A stretch of DNA of 64,000 nt from assembly GCA_028023455.1 (NCBI GenBank), contig JAQFVV010013352.1, positions 82,894 through 146,893 on the forward strand, in the 5' to 3' direction. Positions within the stretch are counted from its first letter, which is position 1. Every line of letters starts with the position of its first letter. Shown here one piece after another: positions 38,032 to 48,949 of this stretch. Origin of the DNA: Epiperipatus broadwayi. Taxonomy: Eukaryota; Onychophora; Udeonychophora; Euonychophora; Peripatidae. Below the pieces are notes generated by a model. The model ran no database searches, had not been told where the DNA came from, and saw nothing but the letters and a program-made list of their open reading frames with translations. The position numbers were made by a program, and so were the translations under genes.

Positions 38032-40152
38032 TTAATAATAATTTATACAATTATAATTTTTAAATATTTTTAGTGTGTCCTGATAAGTGATTTAAATGGT
38101 CTTATGGTAATAATAATAGTTTGTGGGGACAATGTAAGCCATTCTTATTACAAAAATATCACATTTAATAATGAAAATTTTACTTGGAGAAAATTTCATT
38201 CCTTAAAAATAATTAACTATCAAAGTCAGGAAGATTTTTTATGCTTTTGTTAGATGTATTTCTTTCTAGTAGTAATAAAAGGTATACCAATCTTTAGATT
38301 ATTACGATGTATTGATAAATATATTTTATATTGTAGAAATGTTTATTTAAAATACTTTTTTCTTGTGATTTGTTTTACTAATTATTACTGATACTTACTC
38401 TGATGTAGTGGAAGGATTGTAAACATTTAGCTCAAAAATTATTACAAAGATGAAAACATGTTTCAAGATATGCTAGTGATCATCAAAATATGGCATAATC
38501 ATTATTTCATATGTGTATTCATGCTGTTAATAAGATCACCAAATCTTCCATACAATAGTGTGACCAAGTGCATCCACTAATTATGAATGCTTGAACTTGG
38601 TGGCAATACTGAATAGAGAATTTGGTACTCTTATATGCTAGTGATGTTAAATGTTAAATCTGATGAAATTAATAGAAAATTTGATGAAGTTAAAGTGAGA
38701 AACCAACCATTAATTGATAGGTTGGATGCTAAATTTGATAAAGCTGGAGATAAAAGTTAATTGTTGAAAGAGGGAGCCAAAATGAGTCTATAGAGTGGAA
38801 GAATGCAGAGAAAGTCTTTAAATAGAAATCCAATGTTTAAATAACAAATTAGAAGAATATAGGAAGAAATACATAAGTGTTCAAAAGCAAATTGTCAATG
38901 GTAATAAAATATTAAGAGAAAAATTTGGGAAATTTTGAAGCTGGAATAGAGTGCTCATTTTAGACTCTGTATAAAGAAAACAGATTAAAGTTAGTTGAAA
39001 ATGCAAGATGATAATATGAAATTAAGTTTAATGGGAGAAATATAGATAAAATTTATTTTGATAAGATTATGATGATGGTTTCAAAGTATACTGGTAAAAT
39101 TTATCTAGAAGATAGATATGAATATAGTGAATATAGTGATTTTAGTTTTTATGGAAAAAAAATTAAGGTTGATGATAATTTAGAGCTATTATATGATATA
39201 GTCTTTCATAAAAAGGTTAAGATTTACATATACAGGTCTGATATATATATATATATATATATAACTGTGAGAAATTATATAAGAAGCAGTGTATTATAAG
39301 GAGATTTAGTTCTTTACATTATGTATCTAATGAAGGCAGGGAAAGGCAAAATGCTTAATTTATAGTGCTATAGTTGTGAAAGTATAGTTTGTCAAAACAC
39401 ATTAAAATGTGTGGATAGATATGGATATTGTCAAGAACATTTGGCTCATGGTCAAAGAAGGTGGTATAGATTTAGTTCAGATTTTAAATAATCTGTATTT
39501 TGAGATGAATTAAGAAATGAATGTGTTGATAGGAATTTATGCCTTTTATCCTATTCAAATAAAAGTAGAGGAGAATATGATATTAAAACATACATGAAGT
39601 GGAGAATAAAGGTCAGTTGATTGTAATCATAATTTTGTTTGTATCAGGAATCTGTAGTTTAAATAGGCTTGAAGTTGAATATTAGATTTTTATGTAATTT
39701 GCATAATATTCTTGATTTATTTTATAAGTATCTGGTGAGAATGACATTTCACATGGCAATTTTTATAATGGCAGAATTTACATAAAGTTAATTAAAATAA
39801 GATGGCTATATTTGTTAATGCATGCATTGTTGGTATAATCCAGTTTATTACTTTCTTGTTTTGAGAAATATGCTAGTGATTATATATATATGATTTTAGT
39901 AAGTATTAAGAAAACATTCTAATAAAAGGTAATGTTTTTTAGATCATCATACCTTAAAATGATGTAATTTATATATTAGTTCCTTATAAACCAGTAAGAA
40001 TAGAGAAAATAGTGTAATTATGTTTAATACTTAAAAATAACTTACTTGTTGTAGTGAGATGTTTTAATCCTATAAAATAATAATATTCTTTCATATACAT
40101 TATTCTATTATTATTCATTTCATTGACAGTAATTTTTTTTAAAAATTTTCCT
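38032..40152 (+). pseudogene. Internal region with gag-like coiled-coil relics
   Basis: Only about 2.1 kb separate the primer-binding site from the polypurine tract, too short for gag and pol. Around 38650-38760 the plus strand reads SDEINRKFDEVKVRNQPLID and RLDAKFDKAGDKS, a charged heptad-like segment as in some LTR-element gag proteins; a longer open frame lies at 39069-39299. At about 39365-39480 CYSCESIVC...YGYC appears, a cysteine-rich stretch. No RT or integrase motif is visible, so the element is deleted or naturally non-autonomous. The hairpin relative at 38537-38632 lies inside. Confidence 0.45.
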
Positions 40153-40164
40153 AAAGAGGAGGAA
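40153..40164 (+). promoter_or_regulatory. Polypurine tract
   Basis: AAAGAGGAGGAA directly precedes the start of the second LTR-like copy, the position expected for a plus-strand primer. Confidence 0.65.
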
Positions 40165-41372
40165 TATAGTATTTAGCCCTTACTATAAATTAAAAAAACC
40201 CCAATATAAGTGATCTAAAAAGAATAAACATTTCATTTTTAATTATATATAGTTGTGATCAAAAATCTCATTTTAAAAATGAAAACTGTTCCACCTATTT
40301 TATGTTTCACATATAAATATGTCTTTCATTTTAAACTATTTATTTTTTATTAGAATGTTGTTGACAATGAAATCTTTTATTCAAATTTAAGTGAAAAGTT
40401 ATTTTAAATAAAGAAAGGGATTGAAATATTGTAGGCAATTATTTTAGTTTTAGTATTTGTTAAGGAATGTGTGTGTGTTGACATGTATTTAAAAGAACAA
40501 AAAAAAAGATATAAGATTTAAAATTTCATAAAATTATATATAAAAAAAATATTAATTAAGATATATTTTATTATTTTTATTAAAATATTTTTAGAAGTAG
40601 TTGAACGTAAGTCATTTGAAAACAAATATTCAAGGTAAGTGCAGAGATATTTAAATGGAACAAAGGAAGATTTTTGACATTGCATGGTTTCTAGGAGAGA
40701 ATCTCTTGAGATAATGATAGTAATTTGAGCATCATTAATTTTGCAATAAAATAAGTTGTTTAGCTTAAAAACACTTTTATTTGATAAGAAACCTTCAATA
40801 TAACTAGCTCATTTTACTCTTAATAAAGATTTTAAAAAATGGCAATAGTTGCAAATTTATAATTCAGGATGGTCAGCTAAATAAAAATAGTCTTACAAAG
40901 CCAGTTGCCTAAATTACTGCTGACTTTCTATCAAAGGCATAATTTTAAAATAAATAAAAGCCTATCTAACAAAAGGAAAATCTATCTTTCCTAAACATAA
41001 TCTCTAAAAAAGCTACATTTTGGTGATATCCAGAGGGAGAATGTCATTGCGTGACTAATTAATAATTGACCAACACTTTCATGAAATCTTAATTCTTTTT
41101 ATGTCTACCTGTAATTTTCTTCAAAACAAGTTTCTTGAGCAATATAATTTTATCTAGAACTTTTAAAATTTAACTAGAATGAACTTTTTTTTGTAATTTT
41201 CGCTCTTCTAGCTCATTAACAACATGGCCAGGAACCGGCTGAAAATCACTTTGAAAATTAACATTCAATTTAGGATTTTAGTTAAAAAAGGAGAAATAAA
41301 AACATCATTTTCTTTAATAATCATTTTGTTATGAAATGTTGCTATGCATTTTTTTCATAGCAACTATAAAGG

Positions 41373-41454
<82 letters not shown>

Positions 41455-41530
41455 CATGTTTGCAAACATCCAATGGTTTGATGTAATATAATTATAAGCT
41501 AATATTTATCTAGGATTATATATTGACTAT
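40165..41530 (+). repeat. Probable 3' LTR, truncated
   Basis: Diverged direct copy of the first 1.3 kb of the 5' LTR. The match fades after the shared ATGTTTGCAAACATCC and TAATGTAATATAATTATAA landmarks (about 41450-41530), so roughly half the expected LTR is missing. A 78-bp (TA)n tract at 41375-41453 expanded within it. Confidence 0.65.
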
Positions 41531-42124
41531 TCAAATTGGTACTTTATTAGTATAGCTGCAGCAGCTGCTTTTTTACTTTCACAATAAATGTGTTATTTTC
41601 ACAAAATAATCCCCGTGATCCTTATCAGCACGCAATCTGCGATACTTATCAGTGTGATGTATTATCTAATTTTACAATCATTTGACATTTTTAGTTATTG
41701 TTTAGATTTATTTCTGGCAACATAAATAAAATAAAAACAACTCTACTTTAATGCTATCTGTAGTAAATTTGAGAATTAAGTGATTACAAAATGTTACTGA
41801 ATTTAAATTCCCATCCCCAGATTGGGAACTAGCTAAAAGTTTTAAATCAATTTTTCTGAAGAGATGCCATCTTTCTTTATTATTATTATAACCATTAATG
41901 AAATAATACAATTTAAAAAATTTACAAAAAAATGCTTTAAAATTAAAGGATTTTTGGATAGCAGTCTCCACCCCCAAACAAGACAATTTGATATCTTTCT
42001 ATCAGGAGATAAAAAGTAAATTATATCCTCTTTTTTCTAGAATAATCACTCATTAGTCACACTATCTTATTTTTCAACTAATTAGAAATGCAATGATGGA
42101 AAGTTTTTTATTCCATTTCTAATA
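41531..42124. other. Unidentified stretch with CpG-rich patch
   Basis: 41560-41670 holds AGCTGCAGCAGCTGC and several CpGs (CCCCGTGATCC, GCACGCAATCTGCGATAC) in an otherwise CpG-poor window. It may be the terminus of a transposon; no partner copy is seen here. An open minus-strand frame at 41708-41986 has no motif. Confidence 0.3.
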
Positions 42125-42296
42125 GAATAAAAAATATTAAAGTAATTTTACATTGTTGCTTTGCTTTTATAAGATTTTTGAAAATTACAGTACCTATTCC
42201 TCAATTTTTCAAGGTAAGTTAAATCTATTTTTGTGTGATTTCTTTTGTGCACATTTTCTGAGGAACCTATCTACCCCATAAAATGAGACCTTGATG
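42125..42296 (-). mobile_element. Fragment of the TIR element family
   Basis: Reverse-complement match to the first 170 bp of the elements at 10762 and 52765, ending GAGACCTTGATG followed by TA. Shared sequence includes AGATAGGTTCCTCAGAAAA and ATAAAAGCAAAGCA(A/C)CAATG. The rest of the element is missing. Confidence 0.8.
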
Positions 42297-42399
42297 TATG
42301 TGTAGAACTAAAACTGAAGATATATCATTTACTATAATAACATTTACTTTATGGTTTATGTTTCTGGTATGATTGGATGTATAGACAAAATAGTTATCT

Positions 42400-44040
42400 G
42401 TAGGTGTGGGTTTTTTGTAAACTGTAGATTTGAGTTTGTTATAAAGGAGTCTTGTTGAAAAAATATCTAAGAAAGCCCATTTTTGTTCTTGCTATGACTT
42501 TAATTTGAATTTTATTGAAGAGGATATATTGTTGATGTGTTTTCCAAATGGTTGCAATAGTGCTCCACCATGTGGCCATTGAACAAATGTATTATCAGCA
42601 TAGTGAAGCCAAAACATAAGTGGATATGGAGTCATCTCTATAGCTGTGGTTTCAAGCTTTTCCATGTAAATATTGCTAATTAGAGGTTACAATAGTAAAT
42701 CCATAGCCATTTTTGAGTTCTTTGGAAAAATTCTGTTATATTGAAAGTAGGTTGTTTTTAAGCAGAATGTTAATAGTTCCATTATAGTATTAATAGGAAG
42801 AGTTGTTATGGTTTGTAAACTATTATCATTATTTAATTTGTTTTATACAATAGTCAATACTTCTTCACATCATACTTTTGTGAATAAACTTTTCACATCA
42901 AACCTTACTGATATGCCACTTCTTTACATTTTCATGTTCTTGATTAATTCTACAAAATGTTTAGAATCTCTGGCAAAGAACTTGGTATTGTATATCAAAT
43001 GACTAAGAACTTTTAGAATAAATCTTAATAAATTTTGGCAAAGTGAATTTCTAAAACTAACAATAGGGCTTAATAGAATACAATCATTATAGATTTAGGT
43101 AAACCATAAACATGAAGAATTTTGTTGCAATATGATGCTTACTTTTTTTCTAAATCACTGAAATACCTGTAAAATTTTCTGAGTAACTTTATTTATGTAC
43201 TCAGTATGAATTCTTATTACTTTTCTGTATTGGCTTATTGTGAGGAGTTCTATTTTACTGTCATAATCAGTTGTATCCATTAAAACTGTCACATTGCCTT
43301 TATCAGCTGCAGCAAAGATTATAGATTTATCTACATTGAGAAATTTAATTGCTTTTTTCTCATCATAGGATATACCTGATTTTAATTTTTGTTGATTCTC
43401 GAGTGTTATTTTTATTCTCCAATATAATTCTGCTGCTTCTTCTAAAGCAGTTTTTGAGTGATTTCCTCAGTGTTTGCCATTATATCTAATAAAGGCATAT
43501 TAGATAAAGTAATGGCAAAGTTTAGTCATTTTTCAGAACCAAATTTCAGCATCTATTGGATGTTTACAACTGAGATTTTTAACGGAAGAAACTGGTACAC
43601 TGCTTGTTACATTATGCCTTTTGATATGTTTATGTAGATTTGCAAGTTTTTTCTTTTGTCATTTTTTTAATTTTCCAAGGAAAGTAGACTATAATTTTCT
43701 TACTGCTTGAAAAACTCTTGTGAAGTCTTCAATATTAAGTTTATTTTTTAGAAAAAATATTCTACCTTATTAATGCAATACAAGGTTTGATACTTGGAAA
43801 ACCTTTGAGTGCATCTTTTTTCTCTTAATGGAGTTTCACTTACTCTCTGAGTAATTTCCATAGCTTTCTGAGAGTGGATTTGTGGTTTTAGTTGCAAACC
43901 TTTAGGAACCATATCTTCAGATTTACATAAGAATGTTAAGTAGTTTTCTACTTTTGACAGCTTTAGATATAGTTTTTCATAATGTCTAAAGTTTGCTACA
44001 GTATTGGGTTTATAAGTATTACTTTATGTTTTTGTGAAGG
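42400..44040 (-). pseudogene. Penelope-like element, reverse-transcriptase region
   Basis: Three blocks on the minus strand occur in the correct order across stops and frame changes. Near 43910-43870: a segment with CKSEDMVPKGLQLKPQIHS, the conserved P-x-G-L region upstream of RT. Near 43400-43250: FAADKGNVTVLMDTTDYDSK, the RT1-type A-D-K-G-(N)-x-x-V-x-(M/L) motif typical of Penelope RTs. Near 42690-42530: PLISNIYMEKLETTAIE, then WLHYADNTFVQWPHGG, which covers the SP-x-x-(A/S)-N-x-(Y/F)-M-E helix and the YxDD box, here YADN. The Asp-to-Asn change plus stops mark it inactive. The GIY-YIG part is not found on this strand. Confidence 0.8.
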
Positions 44041-44164
44041 TTTGAGAAAATGATATTTTAGTTGTATTTATATATTAAACTATTTTCATCCTCTAATATT
44101 AAGTATTGAATGTCTTTAGAAAAAAATAACTATTTAAATATTCAAAATACATTCAACTGTTAGC

Positions 44165-44300
44165 AATTGCACACACTAGTATATGAACAACATTTCAATA
44201 GGTATTATTCCCTATCTATTTCAGGTGTTGCTAGCCTGACCAATAACAGTACTAGTTTTGGGAATTGAACCTTTACCTTTAGATTGTTAAACACCTTAAT
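44165..44300 (-). repeat. tRNA-derived SINE, minus copy
   Basis: The reverse complement has a B-box GGTTCAATTCC at 44271-44261, then AGTACTGTTATTGGTCAGGC, ACACCTGAA and GGAATAATACCTATTGAA. The same series occurs in plus orientation at 44876-45060. The A-box is worn. Together the two form an opposed pair about 600 bp apart. Confidence 0.75.
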
Positions 44301-44350
44301 TAGAAAACAAGAAGAACCATAAAAGCAATTATTGGCCCTATAGGATATCC

Positions 44351-44638
44351 ATGCATACCAAAGATAGCAGACAAATTAAACAAAATTTGCAATCAGTACA
44401 ACATCAGAACAGCTTTCCAGAAACATATCACACTATGAGGAATTCTAATGTTTACAAAGCTATACTTAAAATGCTGAAAAGCAAAACCTACATCTATAAA
44501 ATACCACGTGAGTGTGAAAGAATTTATAGTGTTGAGATTAGTCACCCCATTGAAAAGTTATTTCAAAAGCACAAACTGATCATTAGAATAGAGAAAACAG
44601 ATGTGTCTAAGGTAGCAGAGTATGTATGTATGTATTAA
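44351..44638 (+). pseudogene. Penelope-like GIY-YIG endonuclease fragment
   Basis: A 95-codon plus-strand frame. After a basic N-terminal half it reads TYIYKIPRECERIYSVEISH and goes on PIEKLFQKHKLIIRIEKTDV and SKVAEYV. In Penelope-like nucleases the order is Y-K-I-P-C-x-C-x-(K/R)-(V/I)-Y-I-G-E-T-x-R-P-(I)...H-K...S-x-V-A-E-H. Here the first Cys is Arg, Tyr-Ile-Gly is Tyr-Ser-Val and the key Arg is His, so the nuclease would be dead. It lies between the two opposed SINEs, opposite in strand to the RT fragment at 42.4-44.0 kb, so it derives from a different insertion or an inversion. Confidence 0.7.
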
Positions 44639-44875
44639 TAGACATATGTTCAATTGAAAAAAAAAATATAAAACTATTCAATAGGGAGGAGAAAGATACA
44701 ATGAAAAGGTTAAAAGAAACTGCCCACATGACAATGGAAAATAACTCCATAAGTGAACCTAATATGACTATACATAATGTATAAAAACCATTATTATACT
44801 GTACTTTTAGGAAAAAGTAAGAAATCGGGAGGAAACTCATAGGTAAATATATGAAATTTTTACTCACTATTTTTT

Positions 44876-45060
44876 TAGGAAGGATGACTCACTTGGTTAG
44901 AGCATTACATTAAAATTCAATATTCAAGAATTTCAAGATCCAGGTTTGATTATCATGTTAGTACTGTCACTGGTCAGACCAACCATACCTGAAGAAGAGA
45001 GGAGAATAATACCTCTTGAAGTTATTGTGCATATAATAACTTGTGTGCTATTATTAATAG
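44876..45060 (+). repeat. tRNA-derived SINE, plus copy
   Basis: GATGACTCACTTGGTTAGAGCA is a tRNA-like head with an A-box (TTGGTTAGAGC); the B-box region is CAGGTTTGATTATC at 44941. The body has AGTACTGTCACTGGTCAGACC, ATACCTGAAGAAGAGAGG and AATAATACCTCTTGAAG, shared with the copy at 44165-44300. The tail is AT-rich without a clear simple-repeat end. Confidence 0.8.
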
Positions 45061-46990
45061 TTGAATGTAATTGGAATATTTAAATGAAGTTAAATTGTTT
45101 TAAAGACATAGTATACTTAATATTAGATGATGGAAATAGTCCATATGTAAATACAACTACAATCCCACCTATTAATGCATTTTTTATTTATTGGATTGTT
45201 CCATAATTATAAATGTTCTTATTCACAAATTTAAGAAAAGTCATTTCCTCCAGGCCAATATAATGATATGATAATAATTCAATATGACTATTAATATAAA
45301 ATAATATTGGGGTTACTCCAGCAGGCGAACAAACAAGTGAAAGAGATTGATATACTGCACTTTTATTTATAAGCATCTACCTATGTCATTGATTATACAA
45401 TCATTATCACTCAAATTTATCATATTTTTATGTGTGATGTCATGATTTTCATCATTTCAATGGACACAAACATAATTGTGGACAGTCACATATTATATAA
45501 ACATTCTTGAAAAAAAATGCACTGCTCTTTACAATAATTTATTTGAAATAACACAAATAATATTTAAAATAAAATTATTACATTTTTCAACAAAATTAAA
45601 TATACAGATTATATATATTAAAATAAATATTTAATTTACAAATATTGAAATAAATAATTTTCTTTCTCCATTTATTTATTGATTCATGCCCATAATAAAC
45701 AATCTTTTATTTTAAAATTCAAATAATGACTTAACCGTTAAACTTTCTAAAATAGTGTCCTTTTAAATTTAACTCAGTTAAAATAAATAAAATTACAAAA
45801 TGTTTCAACCATTAGTAAATTATAAATATTTTATTTTAATTAAATACAAATAGTTAAATGTTAAAAGTTTATATAATATCTGAAAACACATACACACACA
45901 TATAAAATAAAAAAATCAGTTAACAATTTTAAGTCCTTATCTTATAAAGTATTATTTGTCTAAACAAGTGTTTTAAAATAATATAAACCTTACTTCTACA
46001 AATGTCTTCTTAATTCTTTTTTATTCTCAATTTTATTTTCTAGCTCTGGCAAAAAGAATTGGTCCAATAATTAACTTTTTGTGTTTTTATACATGGATAA
46101 TAATATATTTACTAAAAACAGAAAAGATTTTTAATCAGTGAATCTATGCATACATACAAAATAGCGAACTTATAATGTATAGCACTAGAATCTTTCAAGA
46201 ATAAGTTTGCTTTAGTATGATATATTGTATCCTTTATAATTGGTACAGATAATTAGGTAGAGTTTAGAAAATAGCTATATTTAAAAAAATAAATTTGAGT
46301 TATTTTTTAATATATAGATTTTATATTATAAATAATAGGGGTTCAAATTCAGTAGATAGGAATTTATAAAAATATATTAAGTTATTTGGACTCACTGTTA
46401 GGTGGATTTAATATAAAAATGATACAATAAAATATTTAAAATGTAATATTAATTTTATTTATTCTAGTTTTAAATTACAGAAATAAAAAATAAGTTAATA
46501 ATAGCAATAAATAATTTGTTATATGGTTAAAATAATTAATTTTTGCTTAAAATATTATTTTAAATGATCAGTTAATTTAATATTATTTTAAAAGTATGCT
46601 GAAAATATCACATGATTAGGTGACTGTGTGTGAATGGGTGAGCTTTCAGAAAGTTAGGGAGATAAAACTTTAATTTTAGCTTGCTAACCAAAGTTTGATA
46701 CAATAAAGTGTAGCAAAATTAACAGTCTAGAGAAAATATTAGAAAAATAATACTTAAACTTATTGTTACTTTATTTAGTTATAAAAATTTATTTTTAAAA
46801 ATTAATTTCAGGTTATTTAAATGTTAAAAATTGTTTTAATAAGATTATTAAATTTTTAGATAAAATATTTAATAATTGAGATATTAAATAATTTAAAAAA
46901 TATTTAATATTGATGACTCATAGTTTTAAAACTTAATTTTAAAATCATATTTGATATAGTTATGTAAATTAGTAGATTTCTTCAAGCAGT
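45061..46990. other. AT-rich stretch without recognised genes
   Basis: A minus-strand open frame at 45376-45188 contains SLVCSPAGVTPILFY but has no domain I can name and no splice context. Otherwise simple AT-rich DNA. Confidence 0.4.
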
Positions 46991-47062
46991 ATTGACCAAT
47001 GAGATCATTGGGTCAAGATTGGTATAAAACTAAGATTGAGGCCAGTTTAGACACATTCATTC
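46991..47062 (+). promoter_or_regulatory. Possible CCAAT/TATA core promoter
   Basis: GACCAATGAG at 46993-47002 and a reversed ATTGGGTC at 47008-47015 precede GGTATAAAAC at 47021-47030. A pyrimidine-flanked ACACATTCATTC lies about 32 nt downstream of the TATA. Spacing suits a Pol II promoter. No gene follows that I recognise, so a buried LTR promoter is the likeliest origin. Confidence 0.3.
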
Positions 47063-48800
47063 TTTTTTTTAAAGATTTTTCTACAGATTTTTTACAGTTT
47101 AGTTTGAAATTTATAATTATATTTATTTTATAATATAACAGTGATAATTTCTTTTAAACTTTTATTATTTTGCTTAAAAGTATTGTGAAAAATATAACTA
47201 GGATAATTATTTTAAAAATGGATTACTAAACACCAATGTTTTTCTATCAGTTTATATACTTGAACTCAGCTCAGGATCTTCAATATTATGCATAATGTGA
47301 TAGTGACTACTTGAATATTGTAGAAGATGAATACCAATTACCAGGAGAATTATTGTAACAAACCTGGAGTGAATTTGTGTGAGAATTATGCAATCTTTAT
47401 TGACTGTATGCCTCAAATGACTGTCTGTTTATTTAAAATGAATTTATTATATTATAATGCAGTTAATTTATTTGTAATGAAAGAGAAGAACTGGATATTC
47501 ATTAAAAATCTTATTTTTAATATTAAATTGGTAACAAAAAAAAATTAAGACTCTACAACCTGTATTTTAAAATTGAGAATAAATGTCTTATAGTATGATG
47601 AATGTCTGTTTTATAATATATAAACGATATGCTGACTTGTATTTGATTTGTCTTTGAATAAGTTGAAATGAAATTATATTTTAAGAATGATGGATTTAAA
47701 GACAAATTGAAGGAAATGATTTGAATGTTTTTTTCATGCTTTTTAAAGAATTTGCTATTGAAAATCAATAAATGAATTATATTATAGCATAATTTATTGG
47801 GAAATAATGAAACCAGATTAATCTTTCAAGAGGATTAAAATTATACTCATGAATAAATGCCTAAATGATATAATTACCTTCACCTGAAAAAATATTTAGG
47901 GACAAAATATATGCTTAAAAGATATAAAAATCATATTATCTTAAAGGAAAGAAATAGTCACTTGAATTCAGAGTTATATGTCTGCTATTGAAGATATGAA
48001 ATAAATGCATTACATTATATAATGTCTGCAGATAAACATATTAAAAATAGTAATTTATAGTAATGTCTGCTATTAATAATTTTATCAATGGAAACACAAA
48101 CATTAACTATATTATATTTCAGTAGAAGATATTTTCTTTATACAACAACTGAAAACTTACAAAAAACACTTACTTAATGAAATATTTCATATAAAATTGG
48201 ATTTTTAAACTGTTATTCTACATGGATATTAAATCTTTTGGATAAAATTTCAAAAAAAAAAGACTGAATAAACATTTTATCTTAGAGGATATTAATATTT
48301 TCCATGGATTATATTTTATTGGATTTTAAATGTAGATATTTGTACATTTCTTCATATAGTGACAAAAGGATAGAAAAAAAATAACTGTGCACAATGCTGC
48401 TCAGCTGTAGCTAAGCAATGGGGTAGCTATCTGACAAGCAAATTCTAGACAAGCAATTTAATTTACGAGCAAGGAAAAAAAAATCCTATTGTAACTTTAA
48501 TCTTTATTATTATGAGTATTTATTTATTTATTTTTAGCATTAAGTTTTAACACCTTATTTAAAGGTTTACCATTATTTATTTAAAACTAACTTGTTGTTA
48601 TGATATAGTCTTAAGATAAAATAATTTTACTATTATGTTTTTTTTAAAACATGAATATTCAGAAAGCAATTTCAATCATAATTTTTTTTTGAATGTATGG
48701 TTTTGGAAAAGCAGATCACCATAAATGGTCTTGGCAGCATAGTGAGATCATTGGTAATTTTTTATTCTTACTTAGATTATATTATTGCTTGATAATTTGT
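47063..48800. other. AT-rich stretch without recognised genes
   Basis: A plus-strand frame at 47327-47548 begins shortly after the promoter-like site but shows no motif. Nothing else is supported. Confidence 0.4.
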
Positions 48801-48801
48801 T

Positions 48802-48943
48802 TCTTTTCTTTTATTTAAGATATATATATATATATATATATTAGATTAATAGTATAGATTGCTTCAATTTAATCTTTTCTTTTATTTAAGATATATATAT
48901 ATATATATATATTAGATTAATAGTATAGATTGCTTCAATTTAA
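48802..48943. repeat. 71-bp perfect tandem duplication
   Basis: The unit starts TCTTTTCTTTTATTTAAG, contains (AT)n, and ends ATAGATTGCTTCAATTTAA. Both units appear identical, so the duplication is recent. Confidence 0.95.
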
Positions 48944-48949
48944 TGCTAA

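Noticed and set aside
42808-43002. Plus-strand ORF of 64 codons
   Set aside because: Antisense to the Penelope RT fragment.
45188-45376. Minus-strand ORF with SLVCSPAGVTPILFY
   Set aside because: No domain recognised, no splice sites, and composition like the surrounding AT-rich DNA.
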